DNA from: Pseudanabaena minima | GTDB lineage: Bacteria; Cyanobacteriota; Cyanobacteriia; Pseudanabaenales; Pseudanabaenaceae | Direction: 5' to 3' | Assembly: GCF_051131155.1 (NCBI RefSeq) | Contig: NZ_CP159508.1 | Coordinates: forward strand, 4,836,001-4,900,000 | DNA length: 64,000 bases | Part shown: positions 15,699 through 24,290 of the stretch, one piece after another | Position numbering within the stretch: position 1 is the stretch's first letter | Layout: each line of letters starts with the position of its first letter | Program-made: the position numbers and the translations under genes | Notes under the pieces: generated by a model | Database searches by the model: none | Told to the model about the DNA's origin: nothing | Seen by the model: the letters and a program-made list of their open reading frames with translations, nothing else

Positions 15699-17039
15699 AT
15701 GCATGTCATCTCCTCAAAATTTAAATTGTCAAATTCCCGAAAGTTGATTAATTTTGGGAAATACTTTCTAATTTCCTTGTTACTGCTGTTAGGCTTGAAT
15801 CTTGTCGCCCATGCCAATAATCCTGAAGTTATAATTCAGCCTGAATGGACTGCTAACTTGCAAGCAAGTACTCAACTGATTACGACTGGTGAGCATTTAT
15901 TTGTAATTGAGAACCCGAAGTATAGTGAAGAGCCAAGAGATTATTCGGCAACTTTATTTGCGATTAATACTGCGTCAGGAAAAGTGCAATGGCAGCAGAA
16001 ATTACCACCTTATCAGACTCTTGGTAGCCGCCAGTTAATTTTAGAGAATGGAACTATTTATGCTAGTCATGACAATGGTGTTGTGGGATTTGAACCTGAA
16101 ACTGGTTCTCCTAAAATATCTTTTAAGTATGTAGAAGATATGGGTGGCGGTATTCGCGATCGTTTGATGGGGATACATCAGGGTATCGCTGTATATGGTG
16201 ATTCTATCCCAATTGATGAGAACTTCTCTAGTAGCGCAGGCTATCAAACAAAAGTATTGGCTATTGATAAAGATAAAATTATTTGGTCATATCAGCTTCC
16301 TAAAACTAATGGTTTGATTGGTATTCAGGCAATTAAACCAGAGGTTCAGAATGGAATTCTATTGTTACCTTCCTTTCACGACACAACCGCAGGTCGTATC
16401 GAACAATTTACGGTGATGGATGTCGCATCTGGTAAAGTTCTCTGGACTTGGGAAGCACCACAAAATCCTAATGGCTTATGGTCAGCTAATGTTTTTGGAG
16501 ATACGATCTATACCTCGGTCTTTGGACATACTAAGACGCAGCCATCGGGACGCATCCGCGCGATTGACCTCAAAACTGGTAAAGAGAAATGGTCGTATGT
16601 CATTACTGGCAAAGTCAAAGCCGCGAATGAGCGCGAAATCTTGATCTGGGAACCTACACGCAACTCTAGTGGTAATTTTGTAGTTTTAGACAAAGAAACG
16701 GGGCGATTCTTACGTAGATTTACAGTGACCCGTGAATATGATAGGGAGCCTACAAATTTAACTTGGGCAGATGGTCGGGTTTATATAGAAGATATGGAAA
16801 TCAAAAATGTGACCTTGGGCTTCTATGGTTCTGCTGATAACAATAGCTGGATAAGTGCCTTTGACGATAAAACTGGCAAATTAGTATGGCGAACTCCCAC
16901 TTTGATGAACAGCCATATTTACTATCCACCCATTGTTAATAGGGCATCAGATAAATCTGAGAAGAAACATTTGATTTTTGCTAGCAATTTTTTAAGAAAA
17001 GAAGGTAGTAGCAAAGTTCAATCTTTTATCATTCCTTAA
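15699..17039 (+). CDS. Exported PQQ-like beta-propeller repeat protein
   Basis: 446 aa from the ATG at 15699, preceded by TTGGAGAAT; a TTG 60 bases upstream would add 20 residues that are partly hairpin sequence. The N-terminus is a signal peptide: basic KLINFGKYF, hydrophobic LISLLLLLGLNL, then AHA. The rest consists of propeller blades with the typical pattern AINTASGKVQWQQKL, AIDKDKIIWSYQL, VMDVASGKVLWTWEA, AIDLKTGKEKWSY and AFDDKTGKLVWRT. PQQ catalytic residues are not evident, so it is more likely a BamB/PQQ-like scaffold or binding protein in periplasm or thylakoid lumen than a dehydrogenase. The partner is unknown. Confidence 0.85.
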   Translation: MHVISSKFKLSNSRKLINFGKYFLISLLLLLGLNLVAHANNPEVIIQPEWTANLQASTQLITTGEHLFVIENPKYSEEPRDYSATLFAINTASGKVQWQQKLPPYQTLGSRQLILENGTIYASHDNGVVGFEPETGSPKISFKYVEDMGGGIRDRLMGIHQGIAVYGDSIPIDENFSSSAGYQTKVLAIDKDKIIWSYQLPKTNGLIGIQAIKPEVQNGILLLPSFHDTTAGRIEQFTVMDVASGKVLWTWEAPQNPNGLWSANVFGDTIYTSVFGHTKTQPSGRIRAIDLKTGKEKWSYVITGKVKAANEREILIWEPTRNSSGNFVVLDKETGRFLRRFTVTREYDREPTNLTWADGRVYIEDMEIKNVTLGFYGSADNNSWISAFDDKTGKLVWRTPTLMNSHIYYPPIVNRASDKSEKKHLIFASNFLRKEGSSKVQSFIIP

Positions 17040-17046
17040 AATTCCA

Positions 17047-17081
17047 AAGAGAGTTGTGGCGCAAAGCGCCATAACTCTCTT
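17047..17081. repeat. Hairpin after the beta-propeller gene
   Basis: AAGAGAGTTGTGGCGC pairs with GCGCCATAACTCTCTT with one mismatch and an AAA loop. It lies 8 bases after the stop; a plausible terminator. Confidence 0.78.
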
Positions 17082-17086
17082 CTTAC

Positions 17087-17117
17087 AACAAAGGCATCGC
17101 TTAGCGATGCCTTTGTT
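17087..17117. terminator. Hairpin at the 3-prime end of the minus-strand hypothetical gene
   Basis: Perfect inverted repeat AACAAAGGCATCGC-T-GCGATGCCTTTGTT type, 3 bases from the stop codon of the gene on the minus strand. With its neighbour at 17047 it separates two convergent genes. Confidence 0.8.
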
Positions 17118-17119
17118 GT

Positions 17120-17674
17120 TTAAACCTTGCTGCGGAGAATATCTCGACTGATCGCATTTTGAAAATCTTCTACATGAGACGTGTTTTGTGGTAGCCAAAC
17201 GTCTCCTGTAGCGATGTCCCTTGGTGGCAAAACATCATAAATAGGCTCTTGCAAAAAGTAAGTGTCCTTAAGCTGTACTAACCACGCTTCCTGTCCTTGG
17301 TCTTGTACCCTTGATTGAATGTCAATGAGGCTCGTGGGTGCAATATCCAAATGGCGATCCAGTTCAAAATCTACTGCCAAGTTATTGCGATCGCATGGAA
17401 ATATCGAAGCGATCGTCGCTAGTCCTTGAATTGCACAAGCAGGGAAAGTCTCAGTATCGAAGCCAAACTCATCCATCAGTTGCCGACAGGTATGGGCTGA
17501 GTCGGGATGGTCAGGAAAGCCAAGGGAATGAATCAAGACTCTACTTTCAATAGAAGTTTTGAGAAATTCAGGCGGATTGAAAATAACTAGGGTCGTGTAT
17601 ACCCTCGCTAAATAACAAACAGCCTCTTCAGGGCATAAAGAAATGGCTACGGTTATGGTTGCTCGATCAAGCAT
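17120..17674 (-). CDS. Hypothetical protein
   Basis: 184 aa from the ATG at 17674; a TTG 75 bases upstream gives a 209-aa alternative with an unlikely N-terminus. I recognise no family. Visible features: a region that could form a beta-alpha unit (RATITVAISLCPEEAVCYLARVY), several acidic stretches, three cysteines without a metal-binding spacing, no membrane helix and no signal peptide. Codon use and HIP1 sites look like the rest of the chromosome. It is convergent with the beta-propeller gene and 136 bases downstream of the creatininase-family gene, so it could share its transcript. Confidence 0.6.
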   Translation of the reverse strand: MLDRATITVAISLCPEEAVCYLARVYTTLVIFNPPEFLKTSIESRVLIHSLGFPDHPDSAHTCRQLMDEFGFDTETFPACAIQGLATIASIFPCDRNNLAVDFELDRHLDIAPTSLIDIQSRVQDQGQEAWLVQLKDTYFLQEPIYDVLPPRDIATGDVWLPQNTSHVEDFQNAISRDILRSKV

Positions 17675-17810
17675 GATGCAGAAATGCAAGTACTTTTGAT
17701 GTTTAAGCTGACAGCATACAACGATTGTTGAGTTTGTGCTTTGCTGCAAATGACTTAATCTTGCACCAAAATCGTTGATTTAGAGCGAAGACTGGCTATT
17801 TTGCTTAACC

Positions 17811-18533
17811 TTAAATTTCAGCAATAAAATCGTTGTACTGACTGACTAATTCCTTGACGGAAAGTTCAAAAAGTTGTTGCCCATGTTCGACAGTTGCTAG
17901 GGCAGGATTTGACCCCATCCGTCCATCGGGATAACGTTTGCGAAATTCTTCGTGGCTATAGATACGGCTATCTTTATTGACTGATTCACTAAGTGTCGCC
18001 TTTTTGATCGCGTCGGGATAGAGATACATCGTCACTGCAATTTCGCTGGGTGTGGCATGATAGCCTTCCTGGTTGCCATAAAGCTCTTTGACGAGTTTAT
18101 ATATTTCACCACTTGCCCACCAGTTGCCAAGGCGACAGCGCACATCAGGCATCTCGTTATAAATCTCGGTAAAAGCAGTTTTAAGAACGGCGATATTGCC
18201 TCCATGCCCATTGAGAAAAAAGAAGCGTTTAAATCCATGTTTGGCAAGCGATCGCACGACATCATGAATTACTAAGGTCAGCGTCGAAGGCTTGAGGCTA
18301 ATCGTCCCCGCAAATCCTGTGTGATGCTCTGCCATCCCCAGAGTCAGCGTCGAAGTCACTAAAGCATCAGCATTTTCACCAACGGCACGGGCGATCGCTT
18401 CGGCACAAATAAAATCCGTGCCAATCAATCCCGTGGGACCATGCTGCTCCGTGGAACCGATGGGAATAATCACCGCCTGCGATCGCTGCAAGTAGGCTTC
18501 AACTTCTTGCCATGTGGATAAATGTAGGAGCAT
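17811..18533 (-). CDS. Creatininase-family amidohydrolase
   Basis: 240 aa, ATG start. Metal and catalytic motifs of the creatininase family are all in place: PIGSTEQHGP (E and H ligands), GTD shortly after, GMAEHHTGFAGTISL and FFLNGHGGN, with a glutamate near ATPSEIAVT. These enzymes hydrolyse cyclic or linear amides with two metal ions; members include creatininase, the MftE-type peptidase and FAPy deformylase. No mycofactocin or folate genes lie nearby to choose a substrate, so creatinine itself is not claimed. Length is normal for the family. Confidence 0.88.
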   Translation of the reverse strand: MLLHLSTWQEVEAYLQRSQAVIIPIGSTEQHGPTGLIGTDFICAEAIARAVGENADALVTSTLTLGMAEHHTGFAGTISLKPSTLTLVIHDVVRSLAKHGFKRFFFLNGHGGNIAVLKTAFTEIYNEMPDVRCRLGNWWASGEIYKLVKELYGNQEGYHATPSEIAVTMYLYPDAIKKATLSESVNKDSRIYSHEEFRKRYPDGRMGSNPALATVEHGQQLFELSVKELVSQYNDFIAEI

Positions 18534-18860
18534 AAAATTTATTTAGAAAACTGTTAGAAAACTAGGCAAGGCTTACTTTAAGCTAACAGAGATTTTAGGC
18601 GATCGGGTTTGTATTCACTTTGACTTATTCGGAAACGCTTTAGCAACATACTTATGCATATATTAGAAACTATTTAAGAATTACATGACATATGAAATTT
18701 CGTTTAAAAGTCTACCAATAGCCCCCTAAGTCCCCCAATTCTGGGGGACTTGAATCTAGTTCCCCCCAGAATTGGGGGGCTAGGGGGGCTAAGATTACAA
18801 TTCTTAAATGGTTTCTTAAAGTCAAGAGTCTAGCTATCAACAAATATTGAGTTTTTAGTC
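18534..18860. other. 327-base intergenic region with one large hairpin
   Basis: Divergent region between the creatininase-family gene and the desaturase gene. It contains only the C/G-run hairpin at 18720-18790. No open frame with a ribosome site was seen. Confidence 0.65.
18720..18790. repeat. 71-bp composite hairpin of CCCCC/GGGGG runs
   Basis: AGCCCCCTAAGTCCCCCAA and its approximate complement at the right end enclose CTGGGGGAC and GTTCCCCCCAG. Pairing is possible both end to end and between adjacent halves. This type of AGCCCCCTAA-TCCCCC element is common in cyanobacterial intergenic DNA. Confidence 0.85.
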
Positions 18861-19805
18861 ATGTTTTCAAGCGATCTTAAACCCACACAAATTCTCTCTC
18901 CTCAAGAATTAAGCGTTTTAAATGCCAAGTCAAATTTAAAAGGAACCTTGCAATTATTAGGACATTTAGCGGTGATGGCGATTAGCGGCTATCTTTGGGG
19001 TGCAAATATGGGAAATCTTAGCGATCGCTGGTTTATTGCTTTACCCGCCTTAGTGCTTTACGGATTTAGCTTTGCGATTATGTTTGCGCCATTGCATGAG
19101 GCATCCCATCGCACCGTTTTTACGAATAATCGCGCCAATGATATCCTTTGCTGGTTTGCAGGACTATTATCTTTTTATAACAGCACCTTCTATCGGCTCT
19201 ATCACAAATGGCATCATCGCTATACCCAGATTCCTGATAAAGATCCCGAATTAAGCGATCGCAAGCCCACCAATCTTAGAGAATATATTATCGAAATTAG
19301 CGGCATTACTTGGTGGATTGGCAAGTTTAAGAGGCATTTCCTCACCGCGATCGGCAACTTAGAAAATTGTCCATTTATTCCTGAAAGCTCCCGTGCAGAA
19401 GTGATTCGCTCGACCCGTTTACAGCTATTGGTTTATGCCGTAGCGATCGCTATTTCTATCTATTTTCAACAGCCTTGGTTTATCAACTATTGGCTGCTCC
19501 CCCTCGCAGTCGGTCAGCCGATTTTAAGATTTTTACTCCTAGCCGAGCATACCGATCGCCCCAATACCGACAATGTGCTCGCTAATACCCGCACCACCCT
19601 CACCCTTGCACCTTTAAGATTCCTAATCTGGAACATCTCCTACCATGCCGAACATCATCTCTATGCTTCCATTCCCTTCCATCAATTAGGTGCAGCTCAT
19701 GCAAAATTAAGTTCCCATTTTGAATGTGTCGAAAATGGTTACTTCAACGTCCATCGCCAAATCATCGCTAATTTTGAAGCGAAGCTTGAGAATTCAGTAG
19801 CATGA
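18861..19805 (+). CDS. Membrane fatty-acid-desaturase-family protein
   Basis: 314 aa, ATG start. Three histidine boxes of the di-iron membrane desaturase/hydroxylase superfamily are present: HEASH (about residue 79), HKWHH (about 118) and YHAEHH (about 261). Hydrophobic segments flank the boxes. The superfamily covers acyl-lipid desaturases, carotenoid ketolases and hydroxylases; the short first box spacing (HxxxH) and the length do not pick one. The stop overlaps the start of the next gene by 4 bases (ATGA), so the hydrolase downstream is translationally coupled and is probably a functional partner. Confidence 0.85.
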   Translation: MFSSDLKPTQILSPQELSVLNAKSNLKGTLQLLGHLAVMAISGYLWGANMGNLSDRWFIALPALVLYGFSFAIMFAPLHEASHRTVFTNNRANDILCWFAGLLSFYNSTFYRLYHKWHHRYTQIPDKDPELSDRKPTNLREYIIEISGITWWIGKFKRHFLTAIGNLENCPFIPESSRAEVIRSTRLQLLVYAVAIAISIYFQQPWFINYWLLPLAVGQPILRFLLLAEHTDRPNTDNVLANTRTTLTLAPLRFLIWNISYHAEHHLYASIPFHQLGAAHAKLSSHFECVENGYFNVHRQIIANFEAKLENSVA

Positions 19806-20806
19806 ATACTTTTACAATTAAGAACTTTCAGCTTCAGTGCGGTGCAACTTTGCCACAAGCGCAACTGGTTTACCAGACCTATGGCGAACTAAATGGCGAT
19901 CGCTCGAATGTGATTCTCTATCCCACCTCCTACGGAGCGCAACACCCCGATATTGAATGGTTAGTGAAACCTGATGGCATTCTCGATCCGACAAAATGGT
20001 TTGTAATCATCATCAATATGTTTGGGAATGGGCTATCGAGTTCGCCTAGCAACTGTGCGGAATGTGGCTTAGCTGAGCATGGTTTCTGGTTTACGCATCT
20101 CGATAATGTCACGGCTCAAAAGCAATTGCTACGCGAAGTCTTAGGGATTGAACGCTTAGCCCTAGTTTACGGCTGGTCGATGGGCGCTCAGCAAGCCTAT
20201 CATTGGGGTGCATTGTATGGCGATCGCGTGGAACGGATCGCGGCAATTTGTGGCACTGCAAAAACTACCGATCACAATCGTATCTTCCTAGAGAGTTTGC
20301 GCTGTTCCCTCACAGCCGATCCAACTTGGAATGGAACTAGCTTTGATGGCATTCCCGATCGCGGTTTTCGCACCTTTGCCAGAATTTACGCCAGTTGGGC
20401 AGCATCCCAAGACTTTTATCGTGAAGGTTTGTATTATCAATTCGGTTACGAATCTCTTGAAGATTATCTCCTGCGTGGTTGGGAATCTGGCTATCGCAAG
20501 CGCGATCCGCGAAATTTGATGGCGATGCTTGATACTTGGCTCAGGTGCGATGTCAGCAATAATCCTGTTTATCAAAATGATTATGAACTTGCCATGCGAT
20601 CAATTCAAGCGAAAACCTTAGTCATGCCAAGTACTACGGATTTGTATTTCACTCCCGAAGATTGCGATCGCGAGGCGGCTCTAATTCCTCATAGTTCATA
20701 TTTCCCCATTCCCTCGATCTGGGGACATCGTGCGGGCAATCCCTATCAAAATCCTGAAGATGAAAAGTTTATTCGTCAAGCAGTTTGGGAATTGCTAAGT
20801 CGCTAA
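19802..20806 (+). CDS. MetX-like alpha/beta hydrolase (homoserine acetyltransferase family)
   Basis: 334 aa, ATG inside the ATGA overlap with the desaturase gene. MetX-family features: QLVYQTYGELN near the N-terminus, NMFGNGLSSSPSN, the nucleophile elbow GWSMGAQQAYHWG with catalytic Ser, a late acidic residue in STTDLYFTPED and a His in IWGHRAGNP. Many family members labelled as homoserine acetyltransferase are simple hydrolases. Coupling to a membrane desaturase, rather than to methionine genes, makes methionine synthesis doubtful; an acyl-transfer or lipid role is an inference from context only. Confidence 0.82.
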   Translation: MNTFTIKNFQLQCGATLPQAQLVYQTYGELNGDRSNVILYPTSYGAQHPDIEWLVKPDGILDPTKWFVIIINMFGNGLSSSPSNCAECGLAEHGFWFTHLDNVTAQKQLLREVLGIERLALVYGWSMGAQQAYHWGALYGDRVERIAAICGTAKTTDHNRIFLESLRCSLTADPTWNGTSFDGIPDRGFRTFARIYASWAASQDFYREGLYYQFGYESLEDYLLRGWESGYRKRDPRNLMAMLDTWLRCDVSNNPVYQNDYELAMRSIQAKTLVMPSTTDLYFTPEDCDREAALIPHSSYFPIPSIWGHRAGNPYQNPEDEKFIRQAVWELLSR

Positions 20807-20810
20807 GAAT

Positions 20811-21458
20811 CTATTTGAATAAGCTCTCTTGCATCCATACCCGAAATGCCTTCATCGCTATGCTGCGTCCTTGGCTAAGAGTCATCTCTAAAAACTGTGG
20901 TATGACATCACGGATCGGGATAGCTCCAAAAATAGGGCTTAATTCTGATTCGACATAATCGCCATCACGCAAGATATAAATTTTCAATATCTCATCGTAT
21001 AGCCAGAGTTCAGGTACACCGAGGACGCGATAAACATCAAACTTAGTTTTGGAAGTTACATCCACCTCGATCGCTAGATCAGGTGGAGGATCGATGGTCA
21101 TGTCTAGTTTGCGAATACCACGCATAGCGACATTGTTTTGAATATAGAAGCAGTCATCGGGTTCTAGTCCTGCAAGTTTATCAACACGCTTGAAAGTCGT
21201 GGAGCCAAAACCTTCAAAATCGATCTCCATTGTCTCAAGAAGTGCTTTTATAAAATCTCCAATCAAAACTTTAATTTTTTCGTGTTCAGGTAAGGGCATA
21301 ACAATTTCTAATACACCGTTTAAATAAGCAATTCTTGATCTGCGCTTGTCGCCAAGGTCTTGGAGAATAGATTCAAATTGTTGCCAGCCGATTTCATGGA
21401 GGACTGTGCTTTGTCCCGCTAAGGTTTCAATCTGTGAGATTCGTAATAGGGTGGTCAT
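20811..21458 (-). CDS. Uma2-family (DUF820) PD-(D/E)XK protein
   Basis: 215 aa, ATG start. Uma2 pattern: RIAYLNGVLEIVMPLPEHE, then PDPPPDLAIEVDVTSKTKFDVY with the PD..(D/E)xT-type nuclease core, and PELWLYDE-LKIY. This family is massively expanded in cyanobacteria and has a restriction-endonuclease fold, but cellular function is unproven. It converges on the MetX-like gene with only 4 bases between stops. Three more Uma2 genes occur in this window (51952, 53987, 57005). Confidence 0.88.
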   Translation of the reverse strand: MTTLLRISQIETLAGQSTVLHEIGWQQFESILQDLGDKRRSRIAYLNGVLEIVMPLPEHEKIKVLIGDFIKALLETMEIDFEGFGSTTFKRVDKLAGLEPDDCFYIQNNVAMRGIRKLDMTIDPPPDLAIEVDVTSKTKFDVYRVLGVPELWLYDEILKIYILRDGDYVESELSPIFGAIPIRDVIPQFLEMTLSQGRSIAMKAFRVWMQESLFK

Positions 21459-21525
21459 CTGCGTATCTCCTAACTTTACTCATCCAGCGATCGCTATTTA
21501 CAGTTTACGCTAGTTATTAGAAAAG

Positions 21526-21556
21526 ATTGGTGTCGGCGCGAAGCGCCGACACCAAT
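21526..21556. repeat. 31-bp perfect hairpin, GGCGC-GAA-GCGCC core
   Basis: Arms ATTGGTGTCGGCGC and complement around GAA, located between the two divergent genes for Uma2 and the coiled-coil nuclease-like protein. Confidence 0.88.
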
Positions 21557-21616
21557 TGGTTGTTTTTTGGAAGAGTTTATAATCATTATTAACATCTAAC
21601 GCGATCGCTAAAAACT

Positions 21617-22243
21617 ATGTCTCAACGTCCTGTAACCATAGATGATATTTTCGAGTTATTTCGTGAAAGTGAACGCCAACGTAAAGAACAGCAACAAGTT
21701 GTTCTTCAGTCTTTGGAAAACTATAAGCAAGCTTCTGAAGAAGCTTTACAGAAGTACAAGAGCGCATCCGAGCAAGAAATGGCTGAACTCAAAAAAATTG
21801 TTGCACAGACAAATAAGCAAGTCGGCGGGATTACGAGTCGTTGGGGTGAGTTTGTCGAAAATTTAGTTAGACCTGCGGCAGTGCGGATGTTTCGGGAGAA
21901 GGGAATTGAAGTGCATTTTACAGCCTTGCGAGTGGAAGCTCAGGATGAAAATGGTTCTATCGAAATTGATGTTCTCGCCGAAAATACTAATGAAGTGGTA
22001 GCGATTGAGGTCAAGTCTCATTTAGAAGTTCGCGATGTGAAGCGATTTTTAATTACTTTAGACCGTTTTAAACAGGCTCTGCCTAAGTATCAAAGTTATA
22101 AACTCTATGGCGCGATCGCTGGCATTAAGGTGGATGAGCGAGCCGATGAATATGCCACACAGGAAGGGCTATTTCTAATTAAGCCTTCAGGGGATACGGT
22201 GGCGATCGCAAATGATCAGGGGTTTGTGGCAAAGACTTGGTAA
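21617..22243 (+). CDS. Coiled-coil protein with PD-(D/E)XK nuclease-like domain (DUF3782-like)
   Basis: 208 aa, ATG start. The first 75 residues are a charged coiled coil (ESERQRKEQQQVVLQSLEN, then KSASEQEMAELKKIVAQTNK). A short GGITSRWGEFVENLVRPAA bridge leads to an alpha/beta domain with SIEIDVLAENTNEVVAIEVK, the D..E-x-K arrangement of the restriction-endonuclease-like fold. This matches a cyanobacterial family annotated DUF3782. No methylase is adjacent, so a classic restriction role is unlikely. Function unknown. Confidence 0.8.
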   Translation: MSQRPVTIDDIFELFRESERQRKEQQQVVLQSLENYKQASEEALQKYKSASEQEMAELKKIVAQTNKQVGGITSRWGEFVENLVRPAAVRMFREKGIEVHFTALRVEAQDENGSIEIDVLAENTNEVVAIEVKSHLEVRDVKRFLITLDRFKQALPKYQSYKLYGAIAGIKVDERADEYATQEGLFLIKPSGDTVAIANDQGFVAKTW

Positions 22244-22343
22244 ATAAAGATTTGGTAAATATTGACAAGATTGATACGAGACTGCATTTTAATTTGAGCG
22301 ATAATCCCGTTTGCTGAGAGATAAACATTGTGATTACGGGATT

Positions 22344-23651
22344 ATGACTAAGGCTCTATCGGAAATTGCTCAAGAAAAAGGGATTCGCTACTTTCTCATT
22401 TCCTTCACTGACCTCTTTGGCGTGCAACGGGCTAAATTAGTGCCAACCGCAGCGATCGACTCGATGGAAGCCAATGGCGCAGGATTTGCAGGATTTGCCA
22501 CATGGCTGGATATGACACCCGCCGATCCTGACCTCTTCGCCATTCCCGATCGCAATAGTCTTTTTCCTTTACCTTGGCAACCCGAAATTGGCTGGATGCC
22601 CGCCGACCTCTACATGAATGGCGAACCCGTCAAACAAGCCCCACGTTATGTTCTCAAGCAAGCCCTGAGTCAAGCTGAATCCCTCGGCTATCGTGTCAAA
22701 ACAGGTGTGGAGTGCGAATATTTTCTACTCTCTGCGGATGGTACGGATATTTCTGATTTAAGCGATCGCGCTAGCAAGCCCTGCTACGACCAACAAGCCC
22801 TGATGCGCCGATTCGATATCATTGCGGAAATCTGCGATGCCATGTTAGTGATGGGTTGGGGAGCCTATCAGAACGATCATGAAGATGCAAATGGTCAATT
22901 CGAGATGAACTGGACTTATGCTGATGCTTTGGTAACAGCCGATCGCCATGCCTTTTTTAAATATATGGTCAAAGCGATCGCCGAAAAGCACGGCTTCCGC
23001 GCCACCTTTATGCCTAAACCATTCCCTCATCTAACGGGCAACGGCTGTCATACCCATCTCTCCATTTGGGATTTAGAGGGAAATACAAATCTCTTTGATG
23101 ACGCAAAAGGAGAACTCGGTTTATCGAGCCTAGCCTATCAATTTATCGGCGGCGTATTGCATTCCGCAGAATCCGTCTGTGCCTTCACCAATCCCACCGT
23201 CAATTCCTACAAGCGGATTAATGCGCCTGTCACTAACTCTGGCGCAACATGGTCACCTAATACGATCAGCTACACAGGCAACAACCGCACCCACATGATC
23301 CGCATTCCCGAAGCAGGTCGCTTTGAGTTCCGTCTCGCCGATGGAGCCGCTAATCCCTATCTTCTCCCTGCGGCGCTGATCGCCAGTGGTCTTGATGGCA
23401 TCAAACACCAACGCGAAGCTGGTCAACGCTATGACAATAATTCCTACACCGATCCGCTTCCCTTCGGTACGGTGAAACAGTTGCCAGCGAATCTCTTAGA
23501 TGCACTGCGATGTTTGCAAGCAAATACGATTTTGCCCGATGCGTTAGGTTCAGAGTTTGTGCAATCCTACATCAAGTTAAAACAACGTGAATGGAATGAT
23601 TACAGTACTCGCATTAGTCCTTGGGAATTGGAACATACTTTAGATTGTTGA
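22344..23651 (+). CDS. glnT: Type III-like glutamine synthetase (GlnT family)
   Basis: 435 aa from the ATG at 22344; a TTG at 22311 would add 11 poorly fitting residues. Beta-grasp domain: FLISFTDLFGVQRAKLVP; catalytic domain: GVECEYFLL, EDANGQFEMNW, GNGCHTHLSIWD, and the RIPEAGRFEFRL segment, which contain the metal-binding Glu/His and ATP-phosphate-binding Arg residues. Length and order fit the GlnT/type III glutamate-ammonia ligase group found in rhizobia and some cyanobacteria, which can include gamma-glutamyl-amide ligases, so the amine substrate is uncertain. Tail-to-tail overlap of 12 bases with the nuclease-like gene on the other strand. Confidence 0.85.
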   Translation: MTKALSEIAQEKGIRYFLISFTDLFGVQRAKLVPTAAIDSMEANGAGFAGFATWLDMTPADPDLFAIPDRNSLFPLPWQPEIGWMPADLYMNGEPVKQAPRYVLKQALSQAESLGYRVKTGVECEYFLLSADGTDISDLSDRASKPCYDQQALMRRFDIIAEICDAMLVMGWGAYQNDHEDANGQFEMNWTYADALVTADRHAFFKYMVKAIAEKHGFRATFMPKPFPHLTGNGCHTHLSIWDLEGNTNLFDDAKGELGLSSLAYQFIGGVLHSAESVCAFTNPTVNSYKRINAPVTNSGATWSPNTISYTGNNRTHMIRIPEAGRFEFRLADGAANPYLLPAALIASGLDGIKHQREAGQRYDNNSYTDPLPFGTVKQLPANLLDALRCLQANTILPDALGSEFVQSYIKLKQREWNDYSTRISPWELEHTLDC

Positions 23652-24287
23652 AACAGGCAAAAAGACATGATGAATTGTAAACTCACGATCTGGTAGATGG
23701 TGCAAGGTTTCTCTGATCAAATTTTCTGGCAATCTAGATGACGGATTTAATCCTTTTGAGGGTTTCATTTGTAAGTCCTTGTAGTGATCTTTGATTTGTT
23801 TATTAACGGCTGTAATAGCACCATCAATCTTTCCATTCATCACATACCCAATCATGCCACCTTGCTTTAAACCTATTGCATATTGTGGCTCCGAACCAAC
23901 AAATCTAGTCATCCCATTCATCACGTACTCTCTTGCAAGGGAGTTGGTACGACCATTCTTATCAACTACATTTAGTCGCTTACACTCAAAAGCAAAGTAA
24001 ACCTCACTTCGATAACCATGTGTGAGTCGCAGATCAATGCGACCGATTTCGCTTTCTCTATTGATATCATCGACAATAGCTTCTCGATCAATCCTGATAG
24101 GTAACATTTTCAGATCTTTGTATTGCTCAAGATGAGAGCGAAAACGTTTGGTAATTGGTACTTCATGGGTTTCACCACAATTAGTTCTAAACACATCCCA
24201 AACTTCTAACACCATGTTTAGAATATCTGGAATCAAATCATCAGGAAAAAAGTTTGACCACAAATCGGCACTACCAATAATCGCCAT
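23640..24287 (-). CDS. Putative restriction endonuclease-like protein paired with a DNA methylase
   Basis: 215 aa, ATG start. A central segment, IGRIDLRLTHGYRSEVYFAF followed by ECKRL, has the D ... (E)-x-K order of PD-(D/E)XK nucleases. The C-terminus (LIRETLHHLPDREFTIHHVFLP) is short and basic-aromatic. It begins 3 bases after the stop of the large N6-adenine methylase gene, so both are almost certainly one operon. Together they look like a two-gene restriction-modification or related defence unit. I cannot name the family; methylase accessory protein is the alternative. Confidence 0.65.
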   Translation of the reverse strand: MAIIGSADLWSNFFPDDLIPDILNMVLEVWDVFRTNCGETHEVPITKRFRSHLEQYKDLKMLPIRIDREAIVDDINRESEIGRIDLRLTHGYRSEVYFAFECKRLNVVDKNGRTNSLAREYVMNGMTRFVGSEPQYAIGLKQGGMIGYVMNGKIDGAITAVNKQIKDHYKDLQMKPSKGLNPSSRLPENLIRETLHHLPDREFTIHHVFLPVSTI

Positions 24288-24290
24288 TAA

